Part shown: positions 35,287 to 46,680 of the stretch, piece after piece
How positions within the stretch are numbered: the first letter of the stretch is position 1
How the letters are laid out: every line of letters begins with the position of its first letter
Source: Artocarpus heterophyllus
Lineage: Eukaryota; Streptophyta; Magnoliopsida; Rosales; Moraceae
Reading direction: 5' to 3'
DNA length: 64,000 nucleotides
NCBI GenBank assembly: GCA_025403435.1
Contig: CM046354.1
Span: forward strand, 19,718,424-19,782,423
Program-made: the position numbers and the translations under genes
Notes under the pieces: generated by a model
The model's input: the letters and a program-made list of their open reading frames with translations, nothing else
Database searches by the model: none
What the model was told of the DNA's origin: nothing

Positions 35287-38200
35287 TCACGCCTCTTGGA
35301 GAAGTCCAACTGAAGTTGCGCACAACTTCAGTTTCCCAATTGGAACCGTCTTGGTGAGCATATCTGCCGGATTCTGGCTCCCAAGAATCTTCTCTAACTT
35401 CAACACTCCATCTTCCAAAGCCGACCTGATGAAGTGATACCGCAATTGTATATGCTTCGTCCTAGCATGGAATGCGGGATTTTTTGCCAAATGAATGGCG
35501 CTCTGACTGTCACTATGTAATGCACCCCTTTCCTGCTTGTGACCCAATTCTTCCAGAAACGACCGCAACCAAATCATCTCCTTGCTCGCTTCTGTCATTG
35601 CCACATACTCTGCTTCTGTAGTAGAGAGTGCAACTATCTTCTGCAGCTTCGAGACCCAACTAATTGCAGTGCCACCCAAAGTGTAGACATAACCGGTGGT
35701 ACTTTTCCTGCCATCAATGTCTCCAGCCATATCAGCATCAATATAGCCCTGTAGTCCCAAGTCTGACTTCTTGAAACACAATGCTAAACCTGCAGTACCT
35801 CTCAGATATCTGAGAATCCACTTCACTGCCTCCCAATGCTGTTTACCTGGATTACTCATGTACCTACTCACAACTCCCACTGCATGTGCAATGTCCGGTC
35901 TGGTACAAACCATGGCATACATAAGACTGCCATTAGCGGAAGCATATGGCACCTTGGCCATGTGGTCTCGTTCCTGCTCTGTGGTCGGTGATTGCTCCTT
36001 TGATAACTTGAAGTGACTGGCCAAAGGAGTATTCACAGGCTTCGCATTACCCATGTTGAATCTGCTCAGCACCTTTTCAACATATTCTTCCTGTGACAGT
36101 TTTAGACTGTTGCGGTTCCTCGTTATTCTCATCCCAAGGATTTGTTTTGCAGCACCCAAATCCTTCATTGCAAACTCCTTAGACAGCTCCTTCTTCAGCT
36201 TGTCAATCTCCTGTTTGCAACCTCCTGCTATCAGCATATCATCGACATATAGCAACAGTATGATGTAAGAATCACCAAAATTCTTCACATAACAACAGTG
36301 ATCTCCCTGACACCTCAGGAAACCGTTGCTGCACATGAACCCGTCAAACTTCTTGTACCACTGCCTAGGAGCTTGTTTGAGGCCATACAAGCTCTTCTGA
36401 AGTTTGCACACTAAGTTCTCCTTACCCGGTACTTCGAATCCTTGTGGCTGCTTCATGTAGATCTCTTCCTCCAAATCACCATGGAGAAAAGCCGTCTTCA
36501 CATCCAACTGTTCCAAGAACAAGTCCTCATTAGCCACTAGCGCAAGTACCGTCCTTATCGTGGTTAGCTTCACCACCGGAGAAAAAATCTCATTGAAGTC
36601 GATGCCTTCTTTCTGCTGAAAGCCTTTTACCACCAACCTTGCCTTATACCGTTTGCTGCCATCAGATTCATCTTTAATCCGGTATACCCACTTATTGTGC
36701 AAGGACTTTTTACCCTGTGGTAACTTTACCAGTTGCCATGTCTGATTGGACATTAAGGAATCCATCTCATCCCTCATGGCTAACTCCCACTTGACCGAAT
36801 CTCCAGCCTCCACAGCTTCATCATAGCTTTCTGGCTCACCTTTATCGGTCAACAAGATGTAATGCAGAGATGGGGAGTATCTCTGCGGCGGTCTAATTGT
36901 CCTGCTAGACCTCCTAACTGGTGTGGCAGGAGTCCTCTGGTTTCCTTCTGGAGTTGTGTCTTCCTGGTCTTCAACCTCTGGATTTTGCACCTCCACTTCA
37001 GGCAGATCCTTCAATGGAATCACCTCAGGCTTCTTGTCTTCAGAACCTGAACCCCTGGAGTCCGTGCTGTCTCTGTCCTTGTACAGAACACCTTCGTTGA
37101 AGATCACATCCTTGCTCCTGATAATCTTCCGACTTTGGTCATCCCAGAGACGATAACCAAACTCAAGTCCGCCATAGCCAACCAGAAAACACTTCTTTGA
37201 CTTGGCATCCAGTTTACTTCTAGCATTAGAATCAATATGTGCATAAGAAACACAACCAAACACTCTCAAGTAAGAGAGATCCACCTGTTTATGGCTCCAG
37301 ACTTCTTCCGGTAGCTTGAACTTCAGCGGTGTGGATGGACTTCTGTTGATCAGATGAGCGGCTGTGTTAATTGCCTCAGCCCAAAACATCTTTGGCAGCC
37401 CTGCATGCAACCTCATGCTCCTAGCACGCTCGTTTAAAGTCCTGTTCATCCTCTCAGCTACCCCATTCTGTTGTGGTTTCCCTGGAATGGTCTTCCTCAT
37501 CTTTATCCCATTCTCAGCACAGTACCGCCTGAAATCTTCACCTAGGTACTCTCCCCCATTGTCAGACTGCAAGCACTTCACCTTCAAATCTGTCTCGTTC
37601 TCCACCATGGCTTTCCATCTCTTGAAAGCATCGAACACATCAGATTTGTTTTTCAGAAAGTAAACCCATACCTTCCTGCTTGAGTCATCAATGAATGTCA
37701 CATAGTAGTTTGCGCCACCAAGGGAAGTCACCGGCGCAGGCCCCCACACATCAGTGTGAACAAGCTCCAATCTCCTGGACTTAGGCTCTCTACCCTTCTT
37801 TGAGAAACTGACTCTCTTCTGTTTACCAAAGATGCAAGCTTCACACAAACTGTGATCAACAGTTTTCAAACCCGGCAGTTTTCCTTTGCAGTGAAGCACC
37901 TTCATACCCTTCTCACTCATGTGACCGAGCCTATAATGCCATAGCTCAGTATTGGCAGCAGAATCAGCAACTGCTAGGGTATCTCTGCAACTAGAGGTCA
38001 TGTAGAGAGTTCCAGCCTTGCGTCCCCGAGCAATAACCATCGCTCCTTTTGTGACTTTCCAACCTCCACAATTGAAGGTTACTTTATGTCCATCATCATC
38101 CAGTTGCCCCACCGAAATCAAGTTGCGCATTAACTTAGGAACATGTCTCACCTTATGAATCTTCCATACCGACCCATTAGGCATTTTTAAACTGACATCT

Positions 38201-39186
38201 CCAATGCCAACTATATCCAAAGGTTCTCCATCAGCGAGATAAACCTTACCATGATTTCCAGCAACGTAGTTCTCCAGGACATGACGGTTTGCTGTGGTGT
38301 GGAATGATGCTCCTGAGTCCATCACCCACGAATCAAAAGAACTGTCGACAGACAAGATTAAAGCATCCTGTTGCTCTTCAGTGGCGGCGTTGGCTGCGTC
38401 ATTAGTCTTGTCTTCATTCTTCCTTGGAGCCCTGCAGTTCTTTTTCAAGTGGCCCGTCTTCCCACAGTTCCAACACTCCATGGTCCTTCCATTCCTTGAA
38501 TTGCTTCTCCCATTCCTCGACTTGCCTCTCTTGCCATTATCCCTGTTGGATTGCCTATCAAGTTTCCTGCCCCTATTATCAACATTAAGGGCCGAGTTCG
38601 ACGAAGAGGCTTCTCCTGAGTCCTTCCTGCGAACTTCTTCCGCCAGAATAGAATTTCTGACATCAACAAACTTTAATTTGGCATTCCCAAGTGAATTTGT
38701 AATGGCCACCCTCATGGGTTCCCAACTGTTTGGTAACGAGGCCAAGAGGATTAGAGCATTGATCTCATCATCAAATTTAATCTCTACCGAGACCAATTGG
38801 TTTAGGACGGTGTTGAAACTGTTCAGGTGCTCTACCACCGAGGCACCTTCAGACATCTTTAAATTAAAGAGCTTCTTCATGAGATGTACCTTGTTATTGG
38901 CTGAGGGCTTCTCATACATCTCTGACAGAGCCTTCATCATCCCTGCTGTAGTGGTCTCCTTCGCAACGTTGTGGGCAACGTTCTTTGACAAAGTCAAACG
39001 GATCACACCGAGTACCTGTCTATCAAGGAGACTCCACTCCTCATCCTTCATGCCTTCGGGCTTATTACCCAAGGGCAAGTGCAGTTTCCTGCTGTATAGG
39101 TAGTCCTCAACTTGCATCCTCCAGTAGGAAAAATCTGAACCATCAAATTTGGTGATGCCGGCTGCCATACCTTCTTCTCCAGTCAT
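35287..39186 (-). CDS. copia Gag-Pol polyprotein, intact (1299 residues)
   Basis: One frame with no stop. The Met at 39186 lies 20 bases after the primer site. Domains in order: Gag (about 1-230, beginning ITKFDGSDFSYWRMQVEDYL); CCHC zinc knuckle C238-C251; aspartic protease with DSG at D290; pre-integrase zinc finger H417, H422, C448, C451; integrase D479, D542, E578 (D-35 residues-E); hinge region 700-800; reverse transcriptase with D895 and YVDD at 980-983; RNase H with D1150, E1193, D1226, ending near GLLQEA. All catalytic residues are present and the length is normal for the family. With near-identical LTRs, the element may still be able to move if transcribed. Confidence 0.97.
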   Translation of the reverse strand: MTGEEGMAAGITKFDGSDFSYWRMQVEDYLYSRKLHLPLGNKPEGMKDEEWSLLDRQVLGVIRLTLSKNVAHNVAKETTTAGMMKALSEMYEKPSANNKVHLMKKLFNLKMSEGASVVEHLNSFNTVLNQLVSVEIKFDDEINALILLASLPNSWEPMRVAITNSLGNAKLKFVDVRNSILAEEVRRKDSGEASSSNSALNVDNRGRKLDRQSNRDNGKRGKSRNGRSNSRNGRTMECWNCGKTGHLKKNCRAPRKNEDKTNDAANAATEEQQDALILSVDSSFDSWVMDSGASFHTTANRHVLENYVAGNHGKVYLADGEPLDIVGIGDVSLKMPNGSVWKIHKVRHVPKLMRNLISVGQLDDDGHKVTFNCGGWKVTKGAMVIARGRKAGTLYMTSSCRDTLAVADSAANTELWHYRLGHMSEKGMKVLHCKGKLPGLKTVDHSLCEACIFGKQKRVSFSKKGREPKSRRLELVHTDVWGPAPVTSLGGANYYVTFIDDSSRKVWVYFLKNKSDVFDAFKRWKAMVENETDLKVKCLQSDNGGEYLGEDFRRYCAENGIKMRKTIPGKPQQNGVAERMNRTLNERARSMRLHAGLPKMFWAEAINTAAHLINRSPSTPLKFKLPEEVWSHKQVDLSYLRVFGCVSYAHIDSNARSKLDAKSKKCFLVGYGGLEFGYRLWDDQSRKIIRSKDVIFNEGVLYKDRDSTDSRGSGSEDKKPEVIPLKDLPEVEVQNPEVEDQEDTTPEGNQRTPATPVRRSSRTIRPPQRYSPSLHYILLTDKGEPESYDEAVEAGDSVKWELAMRDEMDSLMSNQTWQLVKLPQGKKSLHNKWVYRIKDESDGSKRYKARLVVKGFQQKEGIDFNEIFSPVVKLTTIRTVLALVANEDLFLEQLDVKTAFLHGDLEEEIYMKQPQGFEVPGKENLVCKLQKSLYGLKQAPRQWYKKFDGFMCSNGFLRCQGDHCCYVKNFGDSYIILLLYVDDMLIAGGCKQEIDKLKKELSKEFAMKDLGAAKQILGMRITRNRNSLKLSQEEYVEKVLSRFNMGNAKPVNTPLASHFKLSKEQSPTTEQERDHMAKVPYASANGSLMYAMVCTRPDIAHAVGVVSRYMSNPGKQHWEAVKWILRYLRGTAGLALCFKKSDLGLQGYIDADMAGDIDGRKSTTGYVYTLGGTAISWVSKLQKIVALSTTEAEYVAMTEASKEMIWLRSFLEELGHKQERGALHSDSQSAIHLAKNPAFHARTKHIQLRYHFIRSALEDGVLKLEKILGSQNPADMLTKTVPIGKLKLCATSVGLLQEA

Positions 39187-39206
39187 CGTTCTTGATCAAA
39201 ACCTCC

Positions 39207-39218
39207 GCTCTGATACCA
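39207..39218 (-). other. primer binding site (initiator tRNA-Met)
   Basis: TGGTATCAGAGC on the minus strand, two bases inside the 5' LTR. This is the standard copia primer site. Confidence 0.92.
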
Positions 39219-39581
39219 GTTGTTGGGGAATTAGGCGACTCCTAATTCCAAGGATCGCAAGAACGAACAATTGTAGAAAATAAATAGGAGAAAAGAAGAA
39301 AAAGAGACACCAAATTTTTATACAGGTTCGTCCAAAATTGAGACTACGTCCTGTTTCTGCCGCTTGCAGATTCCACTATGATGAAGGAGATTACAGATTA
39401 CAAGAGCAGTTTCTCACACACTCACAAACTGTGCTTACCAAAACTCTCTTCTATCTAACACCCAATGGGAATTTTTTCTCTCTCAATGATGGAGCTCTCA
39501 AGAATTTTGCCTCTCACAAAATTATGCCACTCACACTTTTCACCCACAGTTTTCACACACACAACCCTAGCCACCTTGTGT

Positions 39582-39590
39582 CTATTTATA
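39582..39590 (-). promoter_or_regulatory. TATA box of the young copia element
   Basis: TATAAATAG on the minus strand inside the 5' LTR, with the palindrome array upstream and the primer site about 360 bp downstream. Confidence 0.75.
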
Positions 39591-39698
39591 ACCAAAGGAG
39601 GAGAAAATAGCACCTAATGGGAAACCCTAGTGGTTTCCCGTTTTTGGGACCTTTGAATTCGACTTTGATTCAAAACACATCGCGCAGCACAGCGCGTC

Positions 39699-39930
39699 AG
39701 CGCCGCGGCGCTCGAAACGAGCGCTGCGGCGCTCCCCTGCGGCGCCTAGGCGCTCTTCACCTGGCGCCTAGGCGCTTGCCACATTGCGCCTCGGCGTTGT
39801 CTTCCTGGCGCCTAGGCGCTCTCCACATAGCGCCTAGGCGCTCTTGTCCTGGCGCCTAGGCGCTCTGCACTTGGCGCCTAGGCGCCCTTGCCCCAGCGCC
39901 GCGGCGCTCTTCTGCCAGAGCCGCGGCGCT
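39699..39930. repeat. array of GC-rich palindromes in the 5' LTR
   Basis: The same array as at 34911-35142 with one noticed change (G at 39729). In element sense it lies about 108-340 bp upstream of the TATA box, where LTR enhancers usually sit. Confidence 0.95.
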
Positions 39931-40020
39931 TGCTTTCTGCCTTGAGGATGCGTTTTTCTCCCTTTTTCTTCCTTTTGCTGGGTTGTAAACTTGATTTGGC
40001 TCCACATCTGCAACACTCCT

Positions 40021-40414
40021 CCAGCCTCATAACTAACTCATATTCCTAGATGCAATATGAGAAACATCTAGTAAGCATAATGCTTAGTAAGTACACCCTA
40101 ACTCTCGCAAAACATTTTCATCAATTAACCATGTTCAATAAAATAAATTCATCATTAAATAAATATTTTTTAAAATAATATATATAGTAATACTTCAAAA
40201 TATCCATCTATAGTAGGGCCCTGGTGTTGTATCATCATATCTACTAGTCACGAAAGAGTGAGGAAGTGACCCTAAAACCAACCGTGACAAAATAAAACGA
40301 CTGCTCACTAGTCGGTCCGCTCACCAGGGCCCATCATTACCATCAATCCGTCAAGTGTACAACACCTTTTTAAAACATCAAAATAATATAGATATAACAT
40401 ATATATAGGTTTTC

Positions 40415-40445
<31 letters not shown>

Positions 40446-40493
40446 CCATCAAATATTGGGGTAAGGATCTAACATCAAAATAATTTGGAAGAT
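40021..40493. other. right flank of the young copia element
   Basis: Repeat-like noncoding sequence that continues from 34427 when the copia element is removed. It contains two copies of AGGGCCC separated by CACTAGTC motifs (about 40215-40332) and a (TA)n run at 40421-40444. Confidence 0.5.
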
Positions 40494-40828
40494 TGTTAGA
40501 CATAGGTACTCTAAGGAGTAAAATGTTATAATATGTTTTTGGAGACATTTTATTAATAAAAGCTTATTTATTATTTATATATCAAATGTTGTCCTCCTTA
40601 TGTTCATTTCTGTTGAATGTATTATAAGCAAACAAAAGTCTAAGACTTTTAAGAATCATGCATATGATAGACAAATTATGCGGAAGACATAAATCTTAAA
40701 GGTGATGGTCTAAATGATAAGATCCGTAATTGAGGGAATAAAGTTTGACACTTTATTCATACTAAGATTGTTATGTTGTCTACATCCCTAATGGTAGATG
40801 GTCTATCTTAGTCATCAGAGTGGGACTC

Positions 40829-42912
40829 TATTGGACATGTATATCCTAAGGAGTAAAAATGTAATACGTTTTTAGAGACATTTTTATCAATAAATAATTT
40901 ATTTATTATTTATATACCAAATCATATCCTCTTTACGTTCATATTTGTTAAATGCATGTTAAGCAAACAAAAGTTTGAGACTGTCAGTCTAAACATTTAA
41001 GAATTGGACATATGATGGACAGAGTATATGGAAGACATGATTCTTAATATGACGGTCTAAATCATAAGATCTGCAATTGACGGAATAAAGTTGGGTGCTT
41101 TATTCATGTAAAGAATGTTATGTTGTCTATATCCCTGACGGGAGATAGTTTGTCTTGACCATCAGAGGTGGACTCTGGTAATAGAAATATTGGCACATTG
41201 TCATAGGTGACGGTGTATTGGATCGAAACATAAAGTGAATTGATTTGGATTAATAATTCTATCTTGGCAAATAGATTCACTTTAGACAATCATTTGTATT
41301 GTATCTTAATCCTAAGATGAACAGTAGGCCCGTTGTCTTGACTTATGTCTTTTGATGTACAAGGGTGCAATCCATATTTTAATAGTGGCACGTATACCGG
41401 TACCTTGGAGGCATGACTCTTGATAGCGTAGACTTGTTATTTATAGATGTGAAATCCATATCTCCTCTTTAAGAGTAGGGATATCCTCTTATATGTATTA
41501 TCTTGTAATTAGAAAACTAGAGTGCTCAGCCATTTGGATACATAGGTGTAACCGAATGGTATACCGTCTTTAGATGCTAAGTTTTTCGATGGTGAGATAA
41601 TGGAACGTAAGATAAAAATAATTGGAAAGGTAAGACAAAACTTGTCCTTAAGCCGATTATGGATAATCCTATAGGGATACAATACATTATGATATGTCAT
41701 AGAGACTCAGTTATATGGGCTTCGTAATTCTATATAGTTTGAGAGTGCAGCTCCAAGCTTTTAGTGGAGTAGCGTTAGAGTTGATAATTATGAAATGTAT
41801 ATCTGGAATATTGGGTTTCATAATTATCGAGAGCTTGAACTATATAGGTTCATTTGGTCCTCTTTGCTCGCTCACAAAAATCCTGTAACGATATGGCATG
41901 CTTTTTTAATAATTGGTGATTTATGTTAGATTTATCAGATTGGCTGAAATTCGATAAAATTAGATAATTCATGTTTGTTTATCAGTTGAATTAATTTTGT
42001 GACAAAATTAATCCAAGATAAACTTGTTGAATTATTGAGATCGGATAATTCTTGTCTATTTATCAATTGATTTAATTCTTGTCCTGTAATGATGCTGCGT
42101 GCTTTTCCAATAATTGGTGACTTATGTCTGTTTATCAGTTGATTTAATTTTGAATAAATTAAATCAAGATAAACTTGTAGAATTATCATGAATTCATTTA
42201 TTTTCCTAGATATTATTTAGATAAAGTTGTTTTAATTAGATAACTTCTCTATTGGGTTACTTAAATTAAAACTGAGACTTTATCTTATAGAATCTCAGGT
42301 GGAGAATAAAAGATTCACTGGGATTTTTATCACAGGTTCAACCTACCGATAAGGCAAGTTCGACATGTCAATTAGACAGATCGGCATGCTGGTCACGCCA
42401 TAAAAAGATCCCACATTTAGACATAGATTTTATTAGGTATCGATTCTGATTTGAATCTGATTCGAATTTTCAAGGCCTTATCTGATAAGGACTGACTCTT
42501 GGGCCCAATCTCTATAAATAGTGAGTGAGTCTCATAAGTTATTTAGATCAATTGAGAAACCTAGAGTGAGACTCTGTTAGTAAGACTCTGAAACTCCCTA
42601 AAGAACTATCATTCACAAATACGAATTATAGCTTTGGGTATTTCTCAATTGGTTGGAAGAAGAGTCACCTAAGAAAAGCTGAACGACGTGAGCCCACACT
42701 CACTCCAATTGTGGATAGAGAATAACAAAGAAGACTAGTTAGTTGAAGCTCTTCTAGAACATTACTTCTATTCACAGATTGCGGGAGTTCTTTGGCATTC
42801 AAAGATTAGTAAGATCTGGTTAATTTATGCTTATAGTATGTCAAACTTATATTTTAGAAAATACTCTGATATAAAAAATTTTAAAATTTTACGACATACT
42901 ATTTTTCCAACA
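40829..42912 (+). repeat. solo LTR nested in the outer LTR (first insertion)
   Basis: It starts TATTGGACATGTATATCC (first dinucleotide TG changed to TA) and ends TTTTTCCAACA; 2084 bp, flanked by GACTC at 40824-40828 and 42913-42917. It contains an extra internal partial duplication around 42060-42150. Same family as the LTR at 14229. Confidence 0.92.
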
Positions 42913-43438
42913 GACTCCATGAGTAGAAATGTTGGTGCATTGTCATAGGTGACGATGTGTTGGATTGGATAAAAAGTTGAATTGATTTGGTTAATAATTC
43001 TGTTTGTTCAAATCAATTTACTTTAGACAATCATATGTGTTGTGTCTTAATCTTGAAATGAATAGTGGGCCTGTTATCTTGACTTATGTCTTTTGATATA
43101 TCAAAGGGCGACATCCTGACTTAATGATTGTATGCATATCGGTACGTTGGAGGCATAACACTTGATTGACGTAGACTCATTATTTATAGATATAGAATCC
43201 ATAACTCTTTTTGTAGAGTTAATGATATTCTCTTATATGTATTATCCTGTAATTGAAAAACTAGAGTGCTTAACCATTTGGATACATAGGTGTAAGTGAA
43301 TGGTATACTATATATGAATAGCAAATATTCCAATGGTGTGATAATGGAACATAAGTTAAAAATAATCGGGAAGGTAAAATGGAATTTATCCTTAAGCCGA
43401 TTATAAATATTCTATGGGGATGTGACACATTGTGATAT

Positions 43439-44760
43439 TGATAACTCTAGTTCAGAGATTTGGCCACTTTTAGTTAGTGAATATTGCTATGATCTTGAGA
43501 AAAATCACATGAAACACCCATTTTTATAAAGGTTTGCCTTTAATGTTGTAGGGGAGCATGAGCACAAGAAAATGGAGAAAAAAATTGCAAATCAAGCACA
43601 AATGGGGAAATTTTTGGTAGAAGAGAAGCGCCATGACGCCCAAAAAACCAGCGCCACGGTGCCCGAGTTTAGCCTGCTTATACATTCCTAGGTAGAGAAC
43701 CAGCACTGCGGCGCTGGAATTGGAGCACCGTGGCTCTACAACAAAAAAGAAGACAGCATTACAGCACTAGAAATGAGAGCCACGGTGCCAACTGCGATTC
43801 TGATGCATGATTTCTGGACGTAAAACAAGGGTTTAGTTAACTTAAGAGTAGTATAAATAGACAACGATGTAATTGTCAAAGGACATCTAAGGTTTTTATT
43901 TTTCAGAGCGTTGTTTACTTTTCTTAGGAGCCATCAAGCAATCCGGAGTCAGAAGTGAGAGATTGGTGATAGAATTTCTTGTTCTCTTAACTCTTGATGT
44001 TTGATTCAATTAAATTTTCAGTTTTTATTTCTTTTTCAATTATGTTCTAATTTTCTTAGTTAGGGCTATGATGTAGCCTAATCATGACGATGTGAGTTTC
44101 CTATTCATTTATGCACCATAATTGATTTTATTCATGTGAGTTATTTGCTATTATGCTTAATTCTTTTGAATGATTAGCTCCCATTTAAATGATCTGATAT
44201 GCATGTTCAAAACTAAGAAGGGAGAATTATGCAAACGCTTCACATAACTTACAACCATGAATTAAATATGGATTGAGATATACCATATTATTTGTGTGAC
44301 TTTACTTGAAAAATTCATGAATCTTAATGCACTCAAATTTATTTAAATTCACATAGAGATATGGTGAGTTAATAAACTGAGTAGATTTTCTATACCTAGA
44401 AATAGGATAGTAAATAATTTGAGAATTTCCATCATCACATGTGTATTGTTAATTGGGTTGCATAATTTTATGAAATTCATATCTAGTGATTATGGTGAAA
44501 TCGGATGCCTTAACGTTTAATTCTCATTGGTTTTAATCCCTTTAATTCACTTATCTTCTTTTCTAAAATTAGTTTCAGTTTTAGTATTATACCTAGTTTC
44601 ATTTCACTTTCAATTGATTTGCTAGATAAATTCTAAGGTTAATCCAATTTTAGTATTTAATTAGGTTATTATACAATAGTCCCTATGAGACGATACCCGT
44701 ACTCAGTACTCTACTATTTGATCGATAACGTGCACTTGTGTTTGTGAATTTTATCGAACA
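43439..44760 (+). repeat. 5' LTR of the Athila-like element
   Basis: TATAAATAG at 43852-43860. Upstream, at about 43628-43792, are decayed units of the type AGCGCC..GGCGCT (for example GCGGCGCTGG and AGCGCCACGGTGCC). Confidence 0.92.
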
Positions 44761-44766
44761 AGTTTT

Positions 44767-44784
44767 TGGCGCTGTTGCCGAGGA
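44767..44784 (+). other. primer binding site (tRNA-Asp type)
   Basis: TGGCGCTGTTGCCGAGGA, two changes from the TGGCGCCGTTGCCGGGGA complement of the tRNA-Asp 3' end used by Athila elements. It lies six bases inside the 5' LTR. Confidence 0.85.
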
Positions 44785-44931
44785 CTACTTGTTTAATACT
44801 AATTAATATTAAATACCAGATAATTCTTGATTTAATCTAGTTTCCTTTTATTTTGTTTATTTTTAGGGAGTGCGTTGGTGTATGAGAAGAACTAAACAAG
44901 GGGAACTTGTTAAGTTTGATCTAGAAATCGA
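44785..44931 (+). other. leader and first codons of gag in normal orientation
   Basis: After an untranslated leader, MRRTKQGELVKFDLEIE reads forward from 44883. This matches the usual Athila gag start. It then ends at about 44931, where the inverted block begins. Confidence 0.65.
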
Positions 44932-46680
44932 GTGTAGTTTCATACTAGCACCTAAATCACACAATGCTTTTTCAAAATAAAATTCACCAATAGTGTAAGG
45001 AATTGTAAAACTCCCTAGATCTTTTGGCTTAGGTGGCATCTTATTTTGTAGAATGGCCGAGCACTCCTCATTAATTTCATCGTTTCATAATCCTCTAACT
45101 TCCTTTTATTGACCAAAATCTTCTTCAAGAATTTTGCATAGCTAGGCATCCGGGCTAAGGCATCTGCAAAGGGAATGTTAATATGCAATTTTTTAAACAC
45201 CTCAAGGAATTTAGAAAATTGCTTATCTAATTTGTGCTGCTGGAGCCTTTGAGGGAATGGAATGGGAGGCACATAGGGCTTTGGATCATCCAGAAAAAGC
45301 TTGCTCGTGCTTGTCTCTTTTGATTGCTCATTAACTTCTTCTTCTTTTTCATTAATGACCTCCTGTTTAGCATCTTCTTATCCTAATTGTTCGCCACTTC
45401 TCAGAGTTATTGCCTTTATGTTCTCAATAGGATTCTTTTCTGTGTTGCTTGGTAAAGAACCCTGCGGTCTACCTAAGATCATATTAGCCATCTGTCCAAT
45501 CTGCATTTCCAGATTTTTGATGGATGCTTCTTGATTCTAGAGTCTTGCATTTGTACTCTTCATGAAATCTTGAGTGGAGGTAGCCAGCTTAGTAACAATA
45601 TCTTCTAGATTTGCCTTTTTCTCCTCCTGTTGCTTGAATCTTGGTGGTGGTCTCATCGCATTTTGATTGCCCCATGAAAAATTAGGATGATTCTGCCACC
45701 CCGAGTTGTAAGTGTTGGAATAGGGATTATTTTGTGAGCTGTTAAAATTTCCAACAAAATTAACATTTTCAGAAGGTTGAGTAAAATTATTACCTACTTG
45801 GCATTCATTGCTGGCATGTCCTCCACGACAAAATTCACATATTGCACTCTAAATTTTCATAACTGAGGCACTCATATGGTCTATCTTTCTCTTAAGTGCT
45901 TCAAACTGAGCTGTGAGTGCAGACAGTGCATCCACTTCATGAACTCTTGTAGTTCTCCTAGTTTGTAGCCTTTCAGTAGGTCACTGATAGTTATTTGATG
46001 CCATGTCCTCTATTAGATCAAAAGCTTCCTCAGGTGTTTTATTATTTAATGTCCTGTCTGTAGCTGCATCAATGGTAGCTTGGAGACTTGCACTAGACCC
46101 ATTATAAAAAGTTTGTACCTGCATCCAGACTGGTAATCCATGAAGTGGGCACCTCATTAGCAACTCCTTAAATCTTTCCCACGCCTCATATAGCGACTCA
46201 TTGTCCATCTATAAGAAATTAATAATATCGTTATGCATTTTTGTAGATTTTGCTGGAGGGAAAAACTTACTGAGGAATTTTTGGGCCATAGTATCCCAAG
46301 TCGTAATTGATCCTACAGGAAGAGACGTGAGCCAATTCTTGGCTTTATCCCTCAGAGAGAATGTGAACAATCTCAATCTAATTGCATCATCTAACACTCT
46401 ATTAAATTTAATAGTGTCACAGATTTCGAGGAATGCATCAATGTGGGCATTTGGATCATCACAAGGTAGCCCACTAAATTGCACCGATTGTTGAATCATT
46501 TGGATGGGGGATGGCTTGATCTCAAAGTTGTTTGCTTGAATAGTCGGCCTCCTGATGCTCGAAGTGGCGCCTTGAACAGTTGGTGCTGCATAATCTCTCA
46601 AAAGTTGGCGAGGATTTTCAGCTTCACTTGCATCCGCCATTTTCTTAGTGCGATTTCTCTGTTCCCTTAAAGCAACCACA
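44932..46680 (-). pseudogene. Athila gag and N-terminal protease, inverted
   Basis: Read on the minus strand from 46680: a gag start segment (MVALREQRNRTKKMADASEA), the capsid-type region (SLRDKAKNWLTSLP, FLSKFFPP, ESLYEAWERFKELLMRCPLHG), a CCHC knuckle (CEFCRGGHASNEC, about 45845-45807), a linker, the protease-proximal LHINIPFADALARMPSYAKF (about 45180-45110), and the protease active-site region ending in LCDLGAS (about 44970-44945). The rest of the protease continues on the plus strand at 46681. Family order puts all of this in one direction, so the block was inverted inside the element. A stop (46208 region) and shifts also break the frame. Confidence 0.88.

Larger units (their letters stand above)
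34433..40015 (-). mobile_element. complete young Ty1/copia retrotransposon (Tork/Tnt1-like)
   Basis: A 5583-bp element on the minus strand. Both LTRs are 795 bp (34433-35227 and 39221-40015), start TGTTGGGGAATTAGG on the plus strand and end TCTGCAACA. They are flanked by the target duplication CTCCT (34428-34432 and 40016-40020). I saw only four differences between them (34486/39274, 34941/39729, 35162/39950, 35192/39980), all transitions. A tRNA-Met primer site, a polypurine tract and a single uninterrupted polyprotein frame are present. It therefore looks recently inserted and structurally complete. The Tork-like placement is inferred from domain style only. Confidence 0.96.
39221..40015 (-). 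repeat. 5' LTR of the young copia element
   Basis: The same length as the other LTR. The TATAAATAG box (minus strand, 39582-39590) would start the genomic transcript; the palindrome array at 39699-39930 lies upstream in U3. Confidence 0.95.

Noticed and set aside
38294..39103. 269-codon plus-strand frame
   Set aside because: Antisense shadow of the intact copia Gag region.
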